Of a stretch of DNA of 64,000 nt, positions 36,299 to 44,943 are shown piece by piece. Under the pieces are notes generated by a model. That model worked only from the letters and a program-made list of their open reading frames with translations, was not told the origin of the DNA and did no database searches. A program made the position numbers and the translations under genes. Source of the stretch: an uncultured Oscillibacter sp. (GTDB lineage Bacteria; Bacillota; Clostridia; Oscillospirales; Oscillospiraceae). Location: NCBI GenBank assembly GCA_934574045.1, contig CAKTMK010000008.1, positions 6,082 to 70,081 of the forward strand, in the 5' to 3' direction. Position 1 is the first letter of the stretch. The number at the start of each line of letters is the position of its first letter.

Positions 36299-39200
36299 TC
36301 AGAGCAGATTGTAGAGGATCTTGGCCATCTGTCCGCGGGTGATGGAGCGGTTGGGGCGGAACGCGCCGTCCTCATAGCCGCTGACCACCTTCTGGGCCAG
36401 CATGGTGCGGATGTAATAGGCGGCGTAGGCCGGGATACTGTCCGCGTCGGTAAAGCTCAGCTCCGCCTGCGCATAGCCTTTGCTCTGCGTCCGGCCGATC
36501 ATGGTGGCGGCCTGCGCGCGGGTCAGGCTGCCCGCCGGGTGGAAGTAGAGCTTTCCGTTCTCCTGCGACCCGGTGAGCACGCCCATGGAGTAGAGCGCCT
36601 TCACCGCCGTCCGGGCGTACTCTCCAATCTGGTCGCTGTCGGCGAAGGGAAGCGTCACGTCCTCATACTGCGCGCCGTCCACCCCCAGATACCGATAGAG
36701 CATTACGGCAAACTGCTGGCGCGTAATGGACTGGTCGGGGCGGAACGTGCCGTCCTCAAAGCCGGAGGTGATCCCGGCGGTCTTGAGCCAATCCACATAC
36801 GTTCCGGCCCAATAGCCCGCCGTGTCGCGGAACTGGGCCTCGCCGCCGGCGGCGGCAATGTCGCAGGAGGCACGGCCGATGTTGCCGGAGGCGTCCCGGG
36901 CGGTGACGGTGACCCGGTGGGCGCCGGTCCCCTCCAGCGTGAGCTGGGCGGTCAGCGCGCCGGTGGACTCGTCGTAGGTAAAGGCCGCGGCTTTGCCGTC
37001 CACGGTGACGGACACGCCGCTCTTGGCGGGATGACGGTCCGCCGCGTCGCTGAGCTTGGCGGTGAGCGCTCCGCCGGAGACGGAGGCGGTCACCTCCGGC
37101 GGCGTCTCGTCCGCGATGCCGTTATAGGACGCAACGATCTGGTCCAGATACACCGTTCCGGCAGACGCGGTGACGGAGCCGTCCTCCCGCAGGAGCTGCA
37201 TCAGCTTGAAGCCCTCCAGCGCGGCGGTCCCGGTGGGCAGCGGCACGGTGAGCTGCCGCCAGCCGGAGAAGTCCAGCGTACCAAGAGACGTTTCCGTTGT
37301 GTTGGTCCCGTCGGTGGTCAGCGCCGACAGAACGCTGCCGGAGTTGTCGCCGTACAGCCACAGGTTGAGCTGCGTATAGGCGCTGCCCACGGCCATGGGC
37401 TGGGCAAAGAGGATGGAAGCCGTGCCGTCCGCGCCGATGGTATAGCTCATGGCGCCTGCGGCTTTGCCGTATTTCACAAAGTTCGCGTCCGTGGTCCGGG
37501 TCAGGGTCCCGCCGTAGCTGTAGGATGCCAGCGGGGGAGCCTGCGTCTCAAAGTCCTCCACTGCGGCCAGCGCAAGGTGGGAAACGGTAACGGAGACGGT
37601 CGCGCTCCTGCCGCCCGCGGAGACGGTCAGCGTGCCGGTGCCGGGCGTTCCGGCGGTGAATTTTCCGGTCTTATCCACCGTTCCCAGCCCGTCGGAGACC
37701 GTCCAGGTGAACGCCTCCGGGTCCGCCGTCAGCGCAAGATGGCGATAGACAGCGGAAGCCGTGAGCTGCACGGTGCCGCCGGGAGCGGCCGTCAGGGTGG
37801 TGACGGCGGTGGAGCCGTTTTTCACCGTGATGGCGTCCGGCGTGGCGATGGCGTGGACCACCGTGGAGCCGCTGTGCCCGCTGCCGGAGGCCGTCACCGT
37901 CACGTCGCCGCCGGAGGCGGGCGTGGTCAGCACGTCCCCGGCGATCTCGCCGGCGCTGGCGCTGAGGGTGTAGGACGCGCCGCTCATGGGGATGTAATTC
38001 GTGTCCACCGGGGCGGCGGAGAGCGTCACCTTGCTCCCGGCCAGAACATAGCTGCTGTCGGCGGAGACGTAGAAATGGTCCAGCTGGCCGCTGGAGCTGC
38101 CGGACGCGACAAGGAACACCTGATTGCTCACGGCCCGTTCGCTCCCGCCGGAGGGGCGGTTCACCGCGGCGGCGGAGACGGCGTCCGGCATGGTGGCGGT
38201 GAGCGTGGTGGAGCCGCCGCCGTCCAGACAGATGGCGGACACACAGCCAAGCTCCGCCAGCCGTTCGCCCACCTGCGTCAGCGACGCGCCCACGGAGTGG
38301 CCGGGCTTGCGGCCGTCCACAGTGTAAAACACCAGCGTGCCGTCGGCCTTCTGGCCCAGCGCAGTGCGGGGGTTTACGCCGGAGGGCAGACCGGAGACCA
38401 CCGCGCCGTTCTGCACCAGCGCGTACAGTGCGCCCACGGCGTACTGCACGTCCAGCCAGTCTCCCGACGCGGGCGCGGCGGTAACGGTGATCTGCGCGCC
38501 GACGGGAATGTTTTTGAGAGCGTTGAGGTAATAGCTGTCTGCCTGCGCGTTGGCGGACAGAACCGCCTTGCCCTCCGGGACGGCGGTGCCGGACACGTCG
38601 GTCAGAACGCTCTCCACCCGCAGCGTCAGGGGGCTTCCGCTCATGGCGAGGGAGCCGCTCTCCACCGCGCACACCACGTCCACGCCCGGCTCGGTGGTGC
38701 CGGTGGTGTGCTTGGAGTTGAACTCATGGGTGTAGAGGTAGATCCCGCCGCCGGAGACGCGGGCCTTGTTCACGGCGGCGAGCTGGCGCACCACCTGCGT
38801 GGGAAAATCCGAATTGTCCAGCATGGCGTAGCCCAGATCCGCCGTGACTTTGATCTGAGGCTTCCCGATCACGGCGGAGCCGTCCGCCCGGAAGCCCGCG
38901 GCCCAATAGCCGCCGTCGCTGCTTTTCAGCTCGCCCCCGGCCACCACCACGCCGATGGGCAGGCCGTTGTTGACGTTATAGAAGTCTCCGTTCATCCCTG
39001 CCACCACGCGGTAGCCCTGACTCTCCAGTGCGGACGCAGCGGAGGAGACGGTATTGCACGCGGTAAGAGTGCTGCCGTATGTAACGATGGGCGTGACGGC
39101 GGAGCTGGGCGTATAGGTCACAAGGTTCTCCGTCCGCAGATCGTTGTAAGCGGAGCTCCAGAACACATTCGTGGAGAGCTGGGTCTGCCGATGCACCTCC

Positions 39201-39319
39201 GTGTCCCGCTGGGTCAGATCCTCGCCCAGCGCGGCGGACGCGGCGGCAGGGACCGCCGCAGTATACAGCATCAGCGCGGAGATCGCGCAGGAAAGTGCGC
39301 GGCGCAGGTAATCGTTCAT
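36299..39319 (-). CDS. SLH-anchored phosphodiester glycosidase (NAGPA domain) surface protein
   Basis: A 1006-residue exported protein. A signal peptide (about 1-29, ending AAASA) is followed by an N-terminal NAGPA-type domain (about 65-410) with GMNGDFYNVNNGLPIGVVV, VDGRKPGHSVGASL and ICLDGGGSTTLTA, a fold that cleaves phosphodiester-linked sugars. Then come an Ig-like Big_2-type domain (about 500-590), a carbohydrate-binding-like beta region (about 595-720), a short Ig-like repeat (about 725-800), and three C-terminal SLH repeats with GFEDGTFRPDQSITRQQFAV and GYEDGAFRPNRSITRGQMAK. It is probably held on the cell wall and acts on wall or capsular glycan. It is monocistronic. Start ATG has GGAGG eleven bases upstream. 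Confidence 0.88.
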   Translation of the reverse strand: MNDYLRRALSCAISALMLYTAAVPAAASAALGEDLTQRDTEVHRQTQLSTNVFWSSAYNDLRTENLVTYTPSSAVTPIVTYGSTLTACNTVSSAASALESQGYRVVAGMNGDFYNVNNGLPIGVVVAGGELKSSDGGYWAAGFRADGSAVIGKPQIKVTADLGYAMLDNSDFPTQVVRQLAAVNKARVSGGGIYLYTHEFNSKHTTGTTEPGVDVVCAVESGSLAMSGSPLTLRVESVLTDVSGTAVPEGKAVLSANAQADSYYLNALKNIPVGAQITVTAAPASGDWLDVQYAVGALYALVQNGAVVSGLPSGVNPRTALGQKADGTLVFYTVDGRKPGHSVGASLTQVGERLAELGCVSAICLDGGGSTTLTATMPDAVSAAAVNRPSGGSERAVSNQVFLVASGSSSGQLDHFYVSADSSYVLAGSKVTLSAAPVDTNYIPMSGASYTLSASAGEIAGDVLTTPASGGDVTVTASGSGHSGSTVVHAIATPDAITVKNGSTAVTTLTAAPGGTVQLTASAVYRHLALTADPEAFTWTVSDGLGTVDKTGKFTAGTPGTGTLTVSAGGRSATVSVTVSHLALAAVEDFETQAPPLASYSYGGTLTRTTDANFVKYGKAAGAMSYTIGADGTASILFAQPMAVGSAYTQLNLWLYGDNSGSVLSALTTDGTNTTETSLGTLDFSGWRQLTVPLPTGTAALEGFKLMQLLREDGSVTASAGTVYLDQIVASYNGIADETPPEVTASVSGGALTAKLSDAADRHPAKSGVSVTVDGKAAAFTYDESTGALTAQLTLEGTGAHRVTVTARDASGNIGRASCDIAAAGGEAQFRDTAGYWAGTYVDWLKTAGITSGFEDGTFRPDQSITRQQFAVMLYRYLGVDGAQYEDVTLPFADSDQIGEYARTAVKALYSMGVLTGSQENGKLYFHPAGSLTRAQAATMIGRTQSKGYAQAELSFTDADSIPAYAAYYIRTMLAQKVVSGYEDGAFRPNRSITRGQMAKILYNLL

Positions 39320-39510
39320 GGTTTCGTTTTGCCTCCATAGTCTTGTCCGGCCCCAGCGCGGGCCGGCCGGTCTTGCAGCTTCAACAACGCTTTCAGGATA
39401 TCACGCTTTCCGGGAAAAGTAAATCCCGCCGGGGCGGCGCGGGCCATGCAATCTCTGGAAGATCGACCGCAGCCAGACGACCCCTCCCATTATAAAGACG
39501 CTCCCGCGCG

Positions 39511-39553
39511 AAAAAAGTTGCAGACCGCCGGAGCGCTGGGCGCTCCGGCGGTC
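39511..39553 (-). terminator. Terminator of the hydrogenase gene
   Basis: A perfect 14-bp stem (39523-39536 with 39540-39553) followed on the minus strand by TTTTTT (39511-39516), 24 bases after the hydrogenase stop. Confidence 0.9.
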
Positions 39554-39577
39554 CCGTATTTCGTCAGCCGCTCCGGC

Positions 39578-41098
39578 TCATTCCTCCGCTTCCTTCAGCC
39601 GGTCCTTCAGCGGGCTTTCCATGGCCCCGTGGATCGCGGCCGCGTCCTTATACCGCTGGACGGCGGCGGCGGCGTCCTTCACCGGGGTGATGGTACCCGC
39701 GCCGGCCACGCAGCCGCCGGGGCAGGCCATGCCCTCCAGCAGATACCCGTTCCGCTTTCCGGCCCGGGCCATCATCAGCATCTTTTTGCATTCCTTCAGG
39801 CCGTCGCCGAACTCGGTCAGGATCTCCCGGTCCGGGTCCAGCTCCTTCGCGGCCTCCACCACCGCGGCGGCCACGCCGCCCACCACGGCAAAGCCCCGGC
39901 CCGCGCCGGTGCCGATGGTGAAATCGTCCGCCGGGTCCTCGGGAAGCTGGGAAAAATCAATGTCCTTGGCGTCGAACATGCCCTGAAGCTCCTCAAATGT
40001 GAGCACATAGTCCACATCGGAGCGGACGGACTTGCGGTTGGCCTCCAGCTTTTTGGCGGCGCAGGGGCCGATAAAGCAGATCCGTGCGTCCGGATGGCGC
40101 TTTTTCACCAGCCGGGCCGTGATGACCATGGGCGTGAGCGCCATGGAGATATAGTCCTTGAACTCCGGGAACAGCTTCTTGGCCATCACGCTCCACGCCG
40201 GGCAGCAGGACGTGCCCATAAAGGGCTGATTCGCCGGCACGTTTTCCAGAAAGTCCTTGGCCTCCTCGATGGTGCACAGGTCCGCGCCGATGGCCACCTC
40301 CACCACGTCGGCAAAGCCGCACCGGCGCATGGCGGCCTTGAGCTTGGCGGGCGTAGCGTCCTTTCCGAACTGGCTGACGAACGCGGGAGCCACGCAGGCG
40401 ATCACCTCGTCATGGTGCTTCATGGCGTGGATGATCTGGAAGATCTGGCTCTTGTCCGCGATGGCGGCGAAGGGGCAGTTGACAAGGCACATGCCGCAGG
40501 AGACGCACTTGTCGTAATTGATCTTCGCCCGGCCCTTCTCGTCGGACTCGATGGCGTCCATGCCGCAGGCGGCGGCGCAGGGCCGCTCGATCTTGGCGAT
40601 AGCGTGATAGGGGCACTGGGCGGCGCACTTGCCGCACTTGATGCATTTGCTCTGGTCGATGTGAGAGTGCTTCTGTGCGTCCAGATAGATGGCGCCTCTG
40701 GGGCAGACCACCTGACAGGGATGGGACATGCAGCCCTGACAGTTGTCGCTGATGCGCACCTGCTTGGGCGGGCAGGCGTTGCAGGCAAAAGTGATGACGT
40801 TGACCAGCGGCTCTTCAAAAAACTTGTCGTCTGCCGCCGCGGCCTCCTCGATCCCCGCGCTGGGGGGCGCCAGCACGTTCACCGGCTGCACCGACAGTCC
40901 GCAGGCAAGGCGCAGCCGCTCCTGCACGATGGCCCGGGCCAGAAAAACGTTGCTGCGGTACTGCGACTCCTCCCCGGGCACGATCTTATAGGGGATCAGA
41001 TCGATGCGGGAGTAGTCTCCGCCCTCATAGGCAAGCCGCGCCACCTCTGTGAATACGTTGCGCCGGATGTCGTCCACGGCGCTGTGAATCCCTCGCAC
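39578..41098 (-). CDS. Monomeric [FeFe]-hydrogenase (group B-like)
   Basis: A 506-residue iron hydrogenase that reversibly makes H2 from protons, probably with ferredoxin electrons. Fe-S sites come first: a Cys-rich stretch at 106-132, then CIKCGKCAAQCP (152-163) and CVSCGMCLVNCP (198-209). The H-cluster motifs are L1 TSCCPAW (296-302), L2 GPCAAKKLE (344-352) and L3 EGMACPGGC (455-463); ligands would be C299, C346, C459 and C463, with C298 as proton donor. L2 begins GPC instead of the MPC of group A enzymes, and there is no [2Fe-2S] N-terminal domain, so group B is likely. Start is GTG 41098 with GGAGG upstream. No HydEFG maturases are in the window. Confidence 0.9.
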   Translation of the reverse strand: MRGIHSAVDDIRRNVFTEVARLAYEGGDYSRIDLIPYKIVPGEESQYRSNVFLARAIVQERLRLACGLSVQPVNVLAPPSAGIEEAAAADDKFFEEPLVNVITFACNACPPKQVRISDNCQGCMSHPCQVVCPRGAIYLDAQKHSHIDQSKCIKCGKCAAQCPYHAIAKIERPCAAACGMDAIESDEKGRAKINYDKCVSCGMCLVNCPFAAIADKSQIFQIIHAMKHHDEVIACVAPAFVSQFGKDATPAKLKAAMRRCGFADVVEVAIGADLCTIEEAKDFLENVPANQPFMGTSCCPAWSVMAKKLFPEFKDYISMALTPMVITARLVKKRHPDARICFIGPCAAKKLEANRKSVRSDVDYVLTFEELQGMFDAKDIDFSQLPEDPADDFTIGTGAGRGFAVVGGVAAAVVEAAKELDPDREILTEFGDGLKECKKMLMMARAGKRNGYLLEGMACPGGCVAGAGTITPVKDAAAAVQRYKDAAAIHGAMESPLKDRLKEAEE

Positions 41099-41191
41099 TG
41101 ATGATTTTCCTCCGTAATTTCATGTTTTCGCCGCGGATGCGGCGGCTCCTCATGTCTCCGCGTTCCCGATGTGAGAACGGGACCGCCTTTC

Positions 41192-41220
41192 ATTATATAG
41201 AAGCTGCCGCACGAGCGCAA
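41192..41220 (-). promoter_or_regulatory. Promoter of the hydrogenase gene
   Basis: Minus-strand TTGCGC (41215-41220), 17 bases, TATAAT (41192-41197), giving a leader of about 85 bases that contains a small CGCCGC/GCGGCG hairpin. Confidence 0.7.
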
Positions 41221-41298
41221 GTTAAAAGTTTGTCAATCCAGCTCGGTTCCCTTGAAAAATTGACGGAAATTGCGCAAGTTTGCAAAAACGTCCCGAAA

Positions 41299-41336
41299 GC
41301 CCCAGCGGGCCGCCGAGACCGGCGGCCCGCTGGGGC
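41299..41336. other. Orphan perfect 16-bp hairpin between divergent genes
   Basis: GCCCCAGCGGGCCGCC (41299-41314) pairs perfectly with 41321-41336. It lies between divergent promoters, where no transcript obviously ends. Neither side has a close T run (GTTTTT is 11 bases away on the minus strand). The rest of 41221-41430 holds nothing else I recognise. Confidence 0.5.
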
Positions 41337-41432
41337 TGAGAGAGAAAAAGAGAAAAAGCATCCCGGAGCCGGGAAGCGACGTTCCCACGCTCCTCCGAGA
41401 CAAGCGCAGTATATCGGATGAAGATAAAACGA

Positions 41433-41480
41433 ACCTTAAAATCCACCTTAAAGTTTATCTTAAGGAAGGGCGGCTATACT
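41433..41480 (+). promoter_or_regulatory. Three 12-bp-spaced direct repeats and -10 box before the ABC/TCS operon
   Basis: ACCTTAAA (41433-41440), ACCTTAAA (41445-41452) and ATCTTAAG (41457-41464) repeat exactly every 12 bases and end 10 bases before a TATACT -10 (41475-41480). There is no good -35; the third repeat occupies that position. This is the arrangement expected for an activator that replaces -35 recognition, and OmpR/PhoB-family regulators commonly bind such direct repeats. An OmpR-family regulator lies at the end of this gene cluster. Confidence 0.6.
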
Positions 41481-41548
41481 GGTGAGCCGTGTAGGGGGCA
41501 TACTGCGCCCTCCCGCGCCGTCGGCGCGGAAAAAGGAGGTCTTTTTCT

Positions 41549-42610
41549 TTGGTCGAAGTGCAAAATCTTGTCAAGCGCTACGGGGACCGGAACGCCGTGG
41601 ACGGTCTGAGCTTTACCGTGGCGGATGGGCAGGTCTTTGGATTCCTCGGACCCAACGGCGCGGGGAAGTCCACCACCATGAATATCATGACCGGCTATCT
41701 CGCGCCCACGCAGGGGCGCGTCCTGATCGACGGGCTGGACATCGCCGCGGAGCCGGAGGCCGCGCGGCGGCGCATCGGGTATCTGCCGGAGCTTCCGCCG
41801 CTGTACCCCGATATGACGGTAGCGGAATACCTCCAGTTCTGCGCGGAGCTGAAAAAGCTGCCCCGGGCGGAGCGGAGCGGCCGGATCGCGCAGGCCGTGT
41901 CCATGACCCATCTGGAGGACCAGACCCGCCGCCTGATCCGCAGCCTCTCCAAGGGCTTCCGCCAGCGGGTGGGGCTGGCGCAGGCCGTTCTCGGCCTGCC
42001 GAAGGTCATCATCCTCGACGAGCCGACCGTGGGGCTGGACCCCCGGCAGGTGGTGGAGATCCGGGAGCTGATCCGCTCCCTCGCCCGGGAGCACACGGTC
42101 ATCCTCAGCTCCCACATCCTCTCGGAGATCCGGGCGGTGTGCGACCACGTTCTCATCATCCGGAAGGGGAAGCCCGTCGCCTGCGACACGCCGCAGGCGC
42201 TGGAGGAAAAGCTCTCGTCCGGCGGGCGGCTCACGCTGCTGGCGAAGTGTTCCCCCGTGCAGGCGGAGGATGTGCTGGCCGGGGTGGACGGCGTTCTGAC
42301 CCACACGGTCTCGAACGCGGGCGCGGACACGGTGCGCGTGGAGCTGTCCTGCGCCGGGGACCGGCGCGAATCGCTGTTTTACGCCTTTGCCGCCACCCGC
42401 TGCCCGCTGCTGGAGCTGCGCGGCCGCACGGCGTCGCTGGAGGACGTGTTCCTCGATCTGACGGACGAGGATGACGCGGTGGCCGCCCGGGCGGCGGCGC
42501 TGCTGTCCCCCGCGCTGGAGACGGACGGGCCGGAAACGGCGGATGCCCCGCCGGAAACAGAGGAGGATGCGCCCGCAGCGGGCGCAGGAGAGGAGGAGCG
42601 TTCGGAATGA
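41549..42610 (+). CDS. ABC exporter ATP-binding protein (GldA-like)
   Basis: A 353-residue ABC ATPase. Walker A GPNGAGKST (about 34-42), Q-loop, signature LSKGFRQRV, Walker B IILDEPTVGLD and the H-loop in ILSSHILSEI are all intact. The C-terminal extension (about 220-353) ends in an acidic Ala/Glu-rich tail. Translation starts at TTG 41549 with AAGGAGGT (41533-41540) eight bases before it. It overlaps the permease gene by four bases and leads an operon of ATPase, ABC-2 permease, GldG-like and DUF4340 proteins, the composition of Gld-type systems whose substrates outside gliding Bacteroidetes are unknown. Confidence 0.93.
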   Translation: MVEVQNLVKRYGDRNAVDGLSFTVADGQVFGFLGPNGAGKSTTMNIMTGYLAPTQGRVLIDGLDIAAEPEAARRRIGYLPELPPLYPDMTVAEYLQFCAELKKLPRAERSGRIAQAVSMTHLEDQTRRLIRSLSKGFRQRVGLAQAVLGLPKVIILDEPTVGLDPRQVVEIRELIRSLAREHTVILSSHILSEIRAVCDHVLIIRKGKPVACDTPQALEEKLSSGGRLTLLAKCSPVQAEDVLAGVDGVLTHTVSNAGADTVRVELSCAGDRRESLFYAFAATRCPLLELRGRTASLEDVFLDLTDEDDAVAARAAALLSPALETDGPETADAPPETEEDAPAAGAGEEERSE

Positions 42611-43473
42611 AAGCCATATACAAGCGCGAGCTGCGCGCCTATTTCAACTCCATGACCGGCTGGGTCTTTGCCGCGGCTCTGAGCGTGTTCATCGGGATCT
42701 ATTTCACCGCCTACAATCTGATGGCGGGGTACACCTACTTTTCCTACGCGCTCAACGCCACGCTGATCGTGTTCATGGCGCTGGTGCCGGTTCTGACCAT
42801 GCGCTCGCTGGCAGAGGAGCGCCGCTCCAAAACGGACCAGCTCCTGTTCACCGCCCCGGTGTCCCTCACCGGCGTGGTGCTGGGGAAATACTTCGCCATG
42901 CTGACGGTGCTGGCCGCGCCGGTGGCGCTGGCGTGCGTGTGCCCACTCATCATCCGCATGAACGGAACGGCCCACTTCAAGGCGGATTACGCCTCGCTGC
43001 TGGCGTATTTCCTGCTGGCCGCGGCGGAGATCGCGCTGGGGCTGCTGGTCTCCTCCCTGACGGAGAGCCAGGTCATCGCCGCCGTGGGGACCTTCTGCCT
43101 GCTGCTGGCGCTGTACCTGTGGGACGGGCTGGTGAGCCTGATGCCCACCTCCGCCTCCGGCTCACTGGCGGGGCTGGCCATCGCGCTGCTGGCGGTGTGC
43201 CTGCTGCTCAACGCCCTCTCCGGGAGCTGGAAGCTGACCGCCTCCGTCCTCGTTCTGGGCGCGGCGGCGCTGGGCGGGTTTTACCTGTGGGACTCCAGCG
43301 CCTTCGCGGGCCTGCTGCCGGACGTTCTGGGCCGGTTCTCCCTGCTGGACGCGTTCAATAATTTCGCCGTGGGTCACGTATTCGACATCCCGGGCCTGCT
43401 GCTGTACCTGTCGCTGATCGCGCTGCTGGTGTTTCTGACCGTTCAGGTGCTGCAGAAGCGGCGCTGGAACTGA
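42607..43473 (+). CDS. ABC-2 type permease (GldF-like)
   Basis: A 288-residue membrane protein with six helices. The N-terminus MKAIYKRELRAYFNSMTGWV and the conserved block PVLTMRSLAEERRSKTDQLL, then LFTAPVSLTGVVLGKYFA, are typical of GldF/NosY-like ABC-2 permeases. Its start overlaps the ATPase stop (ATGA), so the two subunits are made together. Start ATG has GGAGGAG upstream. The GldG-like partner follows after 15 bases. Confidence 0.92.
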   Translation: MKAIYKRELRAYFNSMTGWVFAAALSVFIGIYFTAYNLMAGYTYFSYALNATLIVFMALVPVLTMRSLAEERRSKTDQLLFTAPVSLTGVVLGKYFAMLTVLAAPVALACVCPLIIRMNGTAHFKADYASLLAYFLLAAAEIALGLLVSSLTESQVIAAVGTFCLLLALYLWDGLVSLMPTSASGSLAGLAIALLAVCLLLNALSGSWKLTASVLVLGAAALGGFYLWDSSAFAGLLPDVLGRFSLLDAFNNFAVGHVFDIPGLLLYLSLIALLVFLTVQVLQKRRWN

Positions 43474-43488
43474 CGGGAGGTGCTGTTC

Positions 43489-44925
43489 ATGTCTCTTTTC
43501 CACAAGACCCCGGCGAAGCGGGCCGCCGGAAGCGCAAAGCCAGCCGCGGGGAGCCGCGCCGGGCGGGGCGGACTGTTCTCCGCCGGAGCCGCCGCGCTGG
43601 CTGCTGCCGTGGTCCTTATTTTCAATCTGCTGGTATCCCAGATCCCCGCTTCAAAAGCGCAGATTGACCTGACGGACACAAAGATTTATAATATTACCGA
43701 CGTTTCCGTGCAGTACCTGTCCGGCATCGGCGAGGACGTGGCCATCCATGTTCTGGCGGACCGTTCCTCCGTGGACGCGCGCATCGTGCGCTTTCTGGAC
43801 AAGTACGCGTCCCTGTCCGACCATCTCTCAGTGGAATACGTGGACCCCACGGTGTACCCCTCCGTCCTGTCCAAATACGGCGCGGACGCGGACAGCGTGG
43901 TGGTCACCTGCGCCGCCACCGGGCGGCAGGAGAGCTTCGCGCTGGACGATGTGATCGGCTACGATCAGATGGCCTATTATATGTACCAGCAGAAGCAGGA
44001 GACGGACTTTGACGCCGAGGGGCTTCTGACCTCGGCGGTAGACGGCGTGCTCACCGCCGTGCGCCGCGCGGCGTATCTCACCTCCGGCCACGGGGAGAGC
44101 GCGCTCTCTCAGGACGTGACCGATTCTCTTGCCAAGCTCCACTTCAGCGTCGGCGCCGTGAACCTGCTGACGGAGGGCGGCGTTCCGGAGGACTGCGCCC
44201 TGCTGATCGTGGACGCGCCTGTGCGGGACCTTGCCGACGACGAGCTTTCCATGCTGCGGACGTATCTGGCCCAGGGCGGGCAGATGATCCTGTGCCTTTC
44301 CTCCCAGCTGGAGACGCTGGAAAATCTGGAGACGCTCTGCGCGGACTACGGCCTGACCGTCGCACCCGGACTGGTGACGGACACCCAGCGCTACTATCAG
44401 AACACGCCGTTCCTCTTCTTCCCGGTGGTGGATACCTCGTCGGACGCGGCGGGCGCGCTGGGTGCGGACGCCGCTGTGCTGCTGTACGGCTCCCGGGGCA
44501 TGACCGTCACAGATCCCGTCCGGGATACCGTCACCGTCACCCCGTTCCTCACCACCGGCGAGGGCGGCGTGGCCGTGGACGCGGACGGCGTCCAGACCCC
44601 CGGCGTCTATGTGGTGGGCGCGGTGGCCGAGGAGGCGGCGGAGAACGGTCAGACCGCCCGGCTGACGGTCTTTGGCTGCGACTCTTTGTGCGGCGACACC
44701 GTCACCTCCAGCTTTCCCAATGTGGACGACCACGCGCTGTTCCTCTCCGCCGCCACGGCGGGCTTTGACGACGCGTCGCCCATCAGCATCCAGCCCGTCT
44801 CGCTGGCGGAGGAAAGCAACACCGTCGTCACCGGCGGGCTGTGGGGCCTGCTGTTCATCTTCGTGATCCCCGCCGCGCTGCTGATCTGCGGCTTTGTCCG
44901 CTGGACCCGCCGGCGCAGGCTCTGA
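43489..44925 (+). CDS. GldG-family ABC accessory protein
   Basis: A 478-residue protein with one N-terminal membrane segment (about 30-52) and one near the C-terminus (about 448-470), enclosing a large extracytoplasmic region. It fits the GldG/ABC_transp_aux family: DLTDTKIYNITDVSVQYLSG after the first helix, AAYLTSGHGE in the middle, and LLIVDAPVRDLADDELSMLR with YLAQGGQMILCLS. Start ATG 43489 was preferred over GTG 43480 because GGGAGG (43475-43480) sits eight bases upstream. It acts with the ABC-2 permease, and its partner DUF4340 gene follows. Confidence 0.88.
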   Translation: MSLFHKTPAKRAAGSAKPAAGSRAGRGGLFSAGAAALAAAVVLIFNLLVSQIPASKAQIDLTDTKIYNITDVSVQYLSGIGEDVAIHVLADRSSVDARIVRFLDKYASLSDHLSVEYVDPTVYPSVLSKYGADADSVVVTCAATGRQESFALDDVIGYDQMAYYMYQQKQETDFDAEGLLTSAVDGVLTAVRRAAYLTSGHGESALSQDVTDSLAKLHFSVGAVNLLTEGGVPEDCALLIVDAPVRDLADDELSMLRTYLAQGGQMILCLSSQLETLENLETLCADYGLTVAPGLVTDTQRYYQNTPFLFFPVVDTSSDAAGALGADAAVLLYGSRGMTVTDPVRDTVTVTPFLTTGEGGVAVDADGVQTPGVYVVGAVAEEAAENGQTARLTVFGCDSLCGDTVTSSFPNVDDHALFLSAATAGFDDASPISIQPVSLAEESNTVVTGGLWGLLFIFVIPAALLICGFVRWTRRRRL

Positions 44926-44943
44926 AAAGGAGGATATCCCCCC

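Noticed and set aside
36173..39340. 1055-codon plus-strand open frame over the NAGPA/SLH gene
   Set aside because: Shadow of the 1006-residue surface protein; the composition is His/Gly/Arg-rich and no motif or start site supports it.
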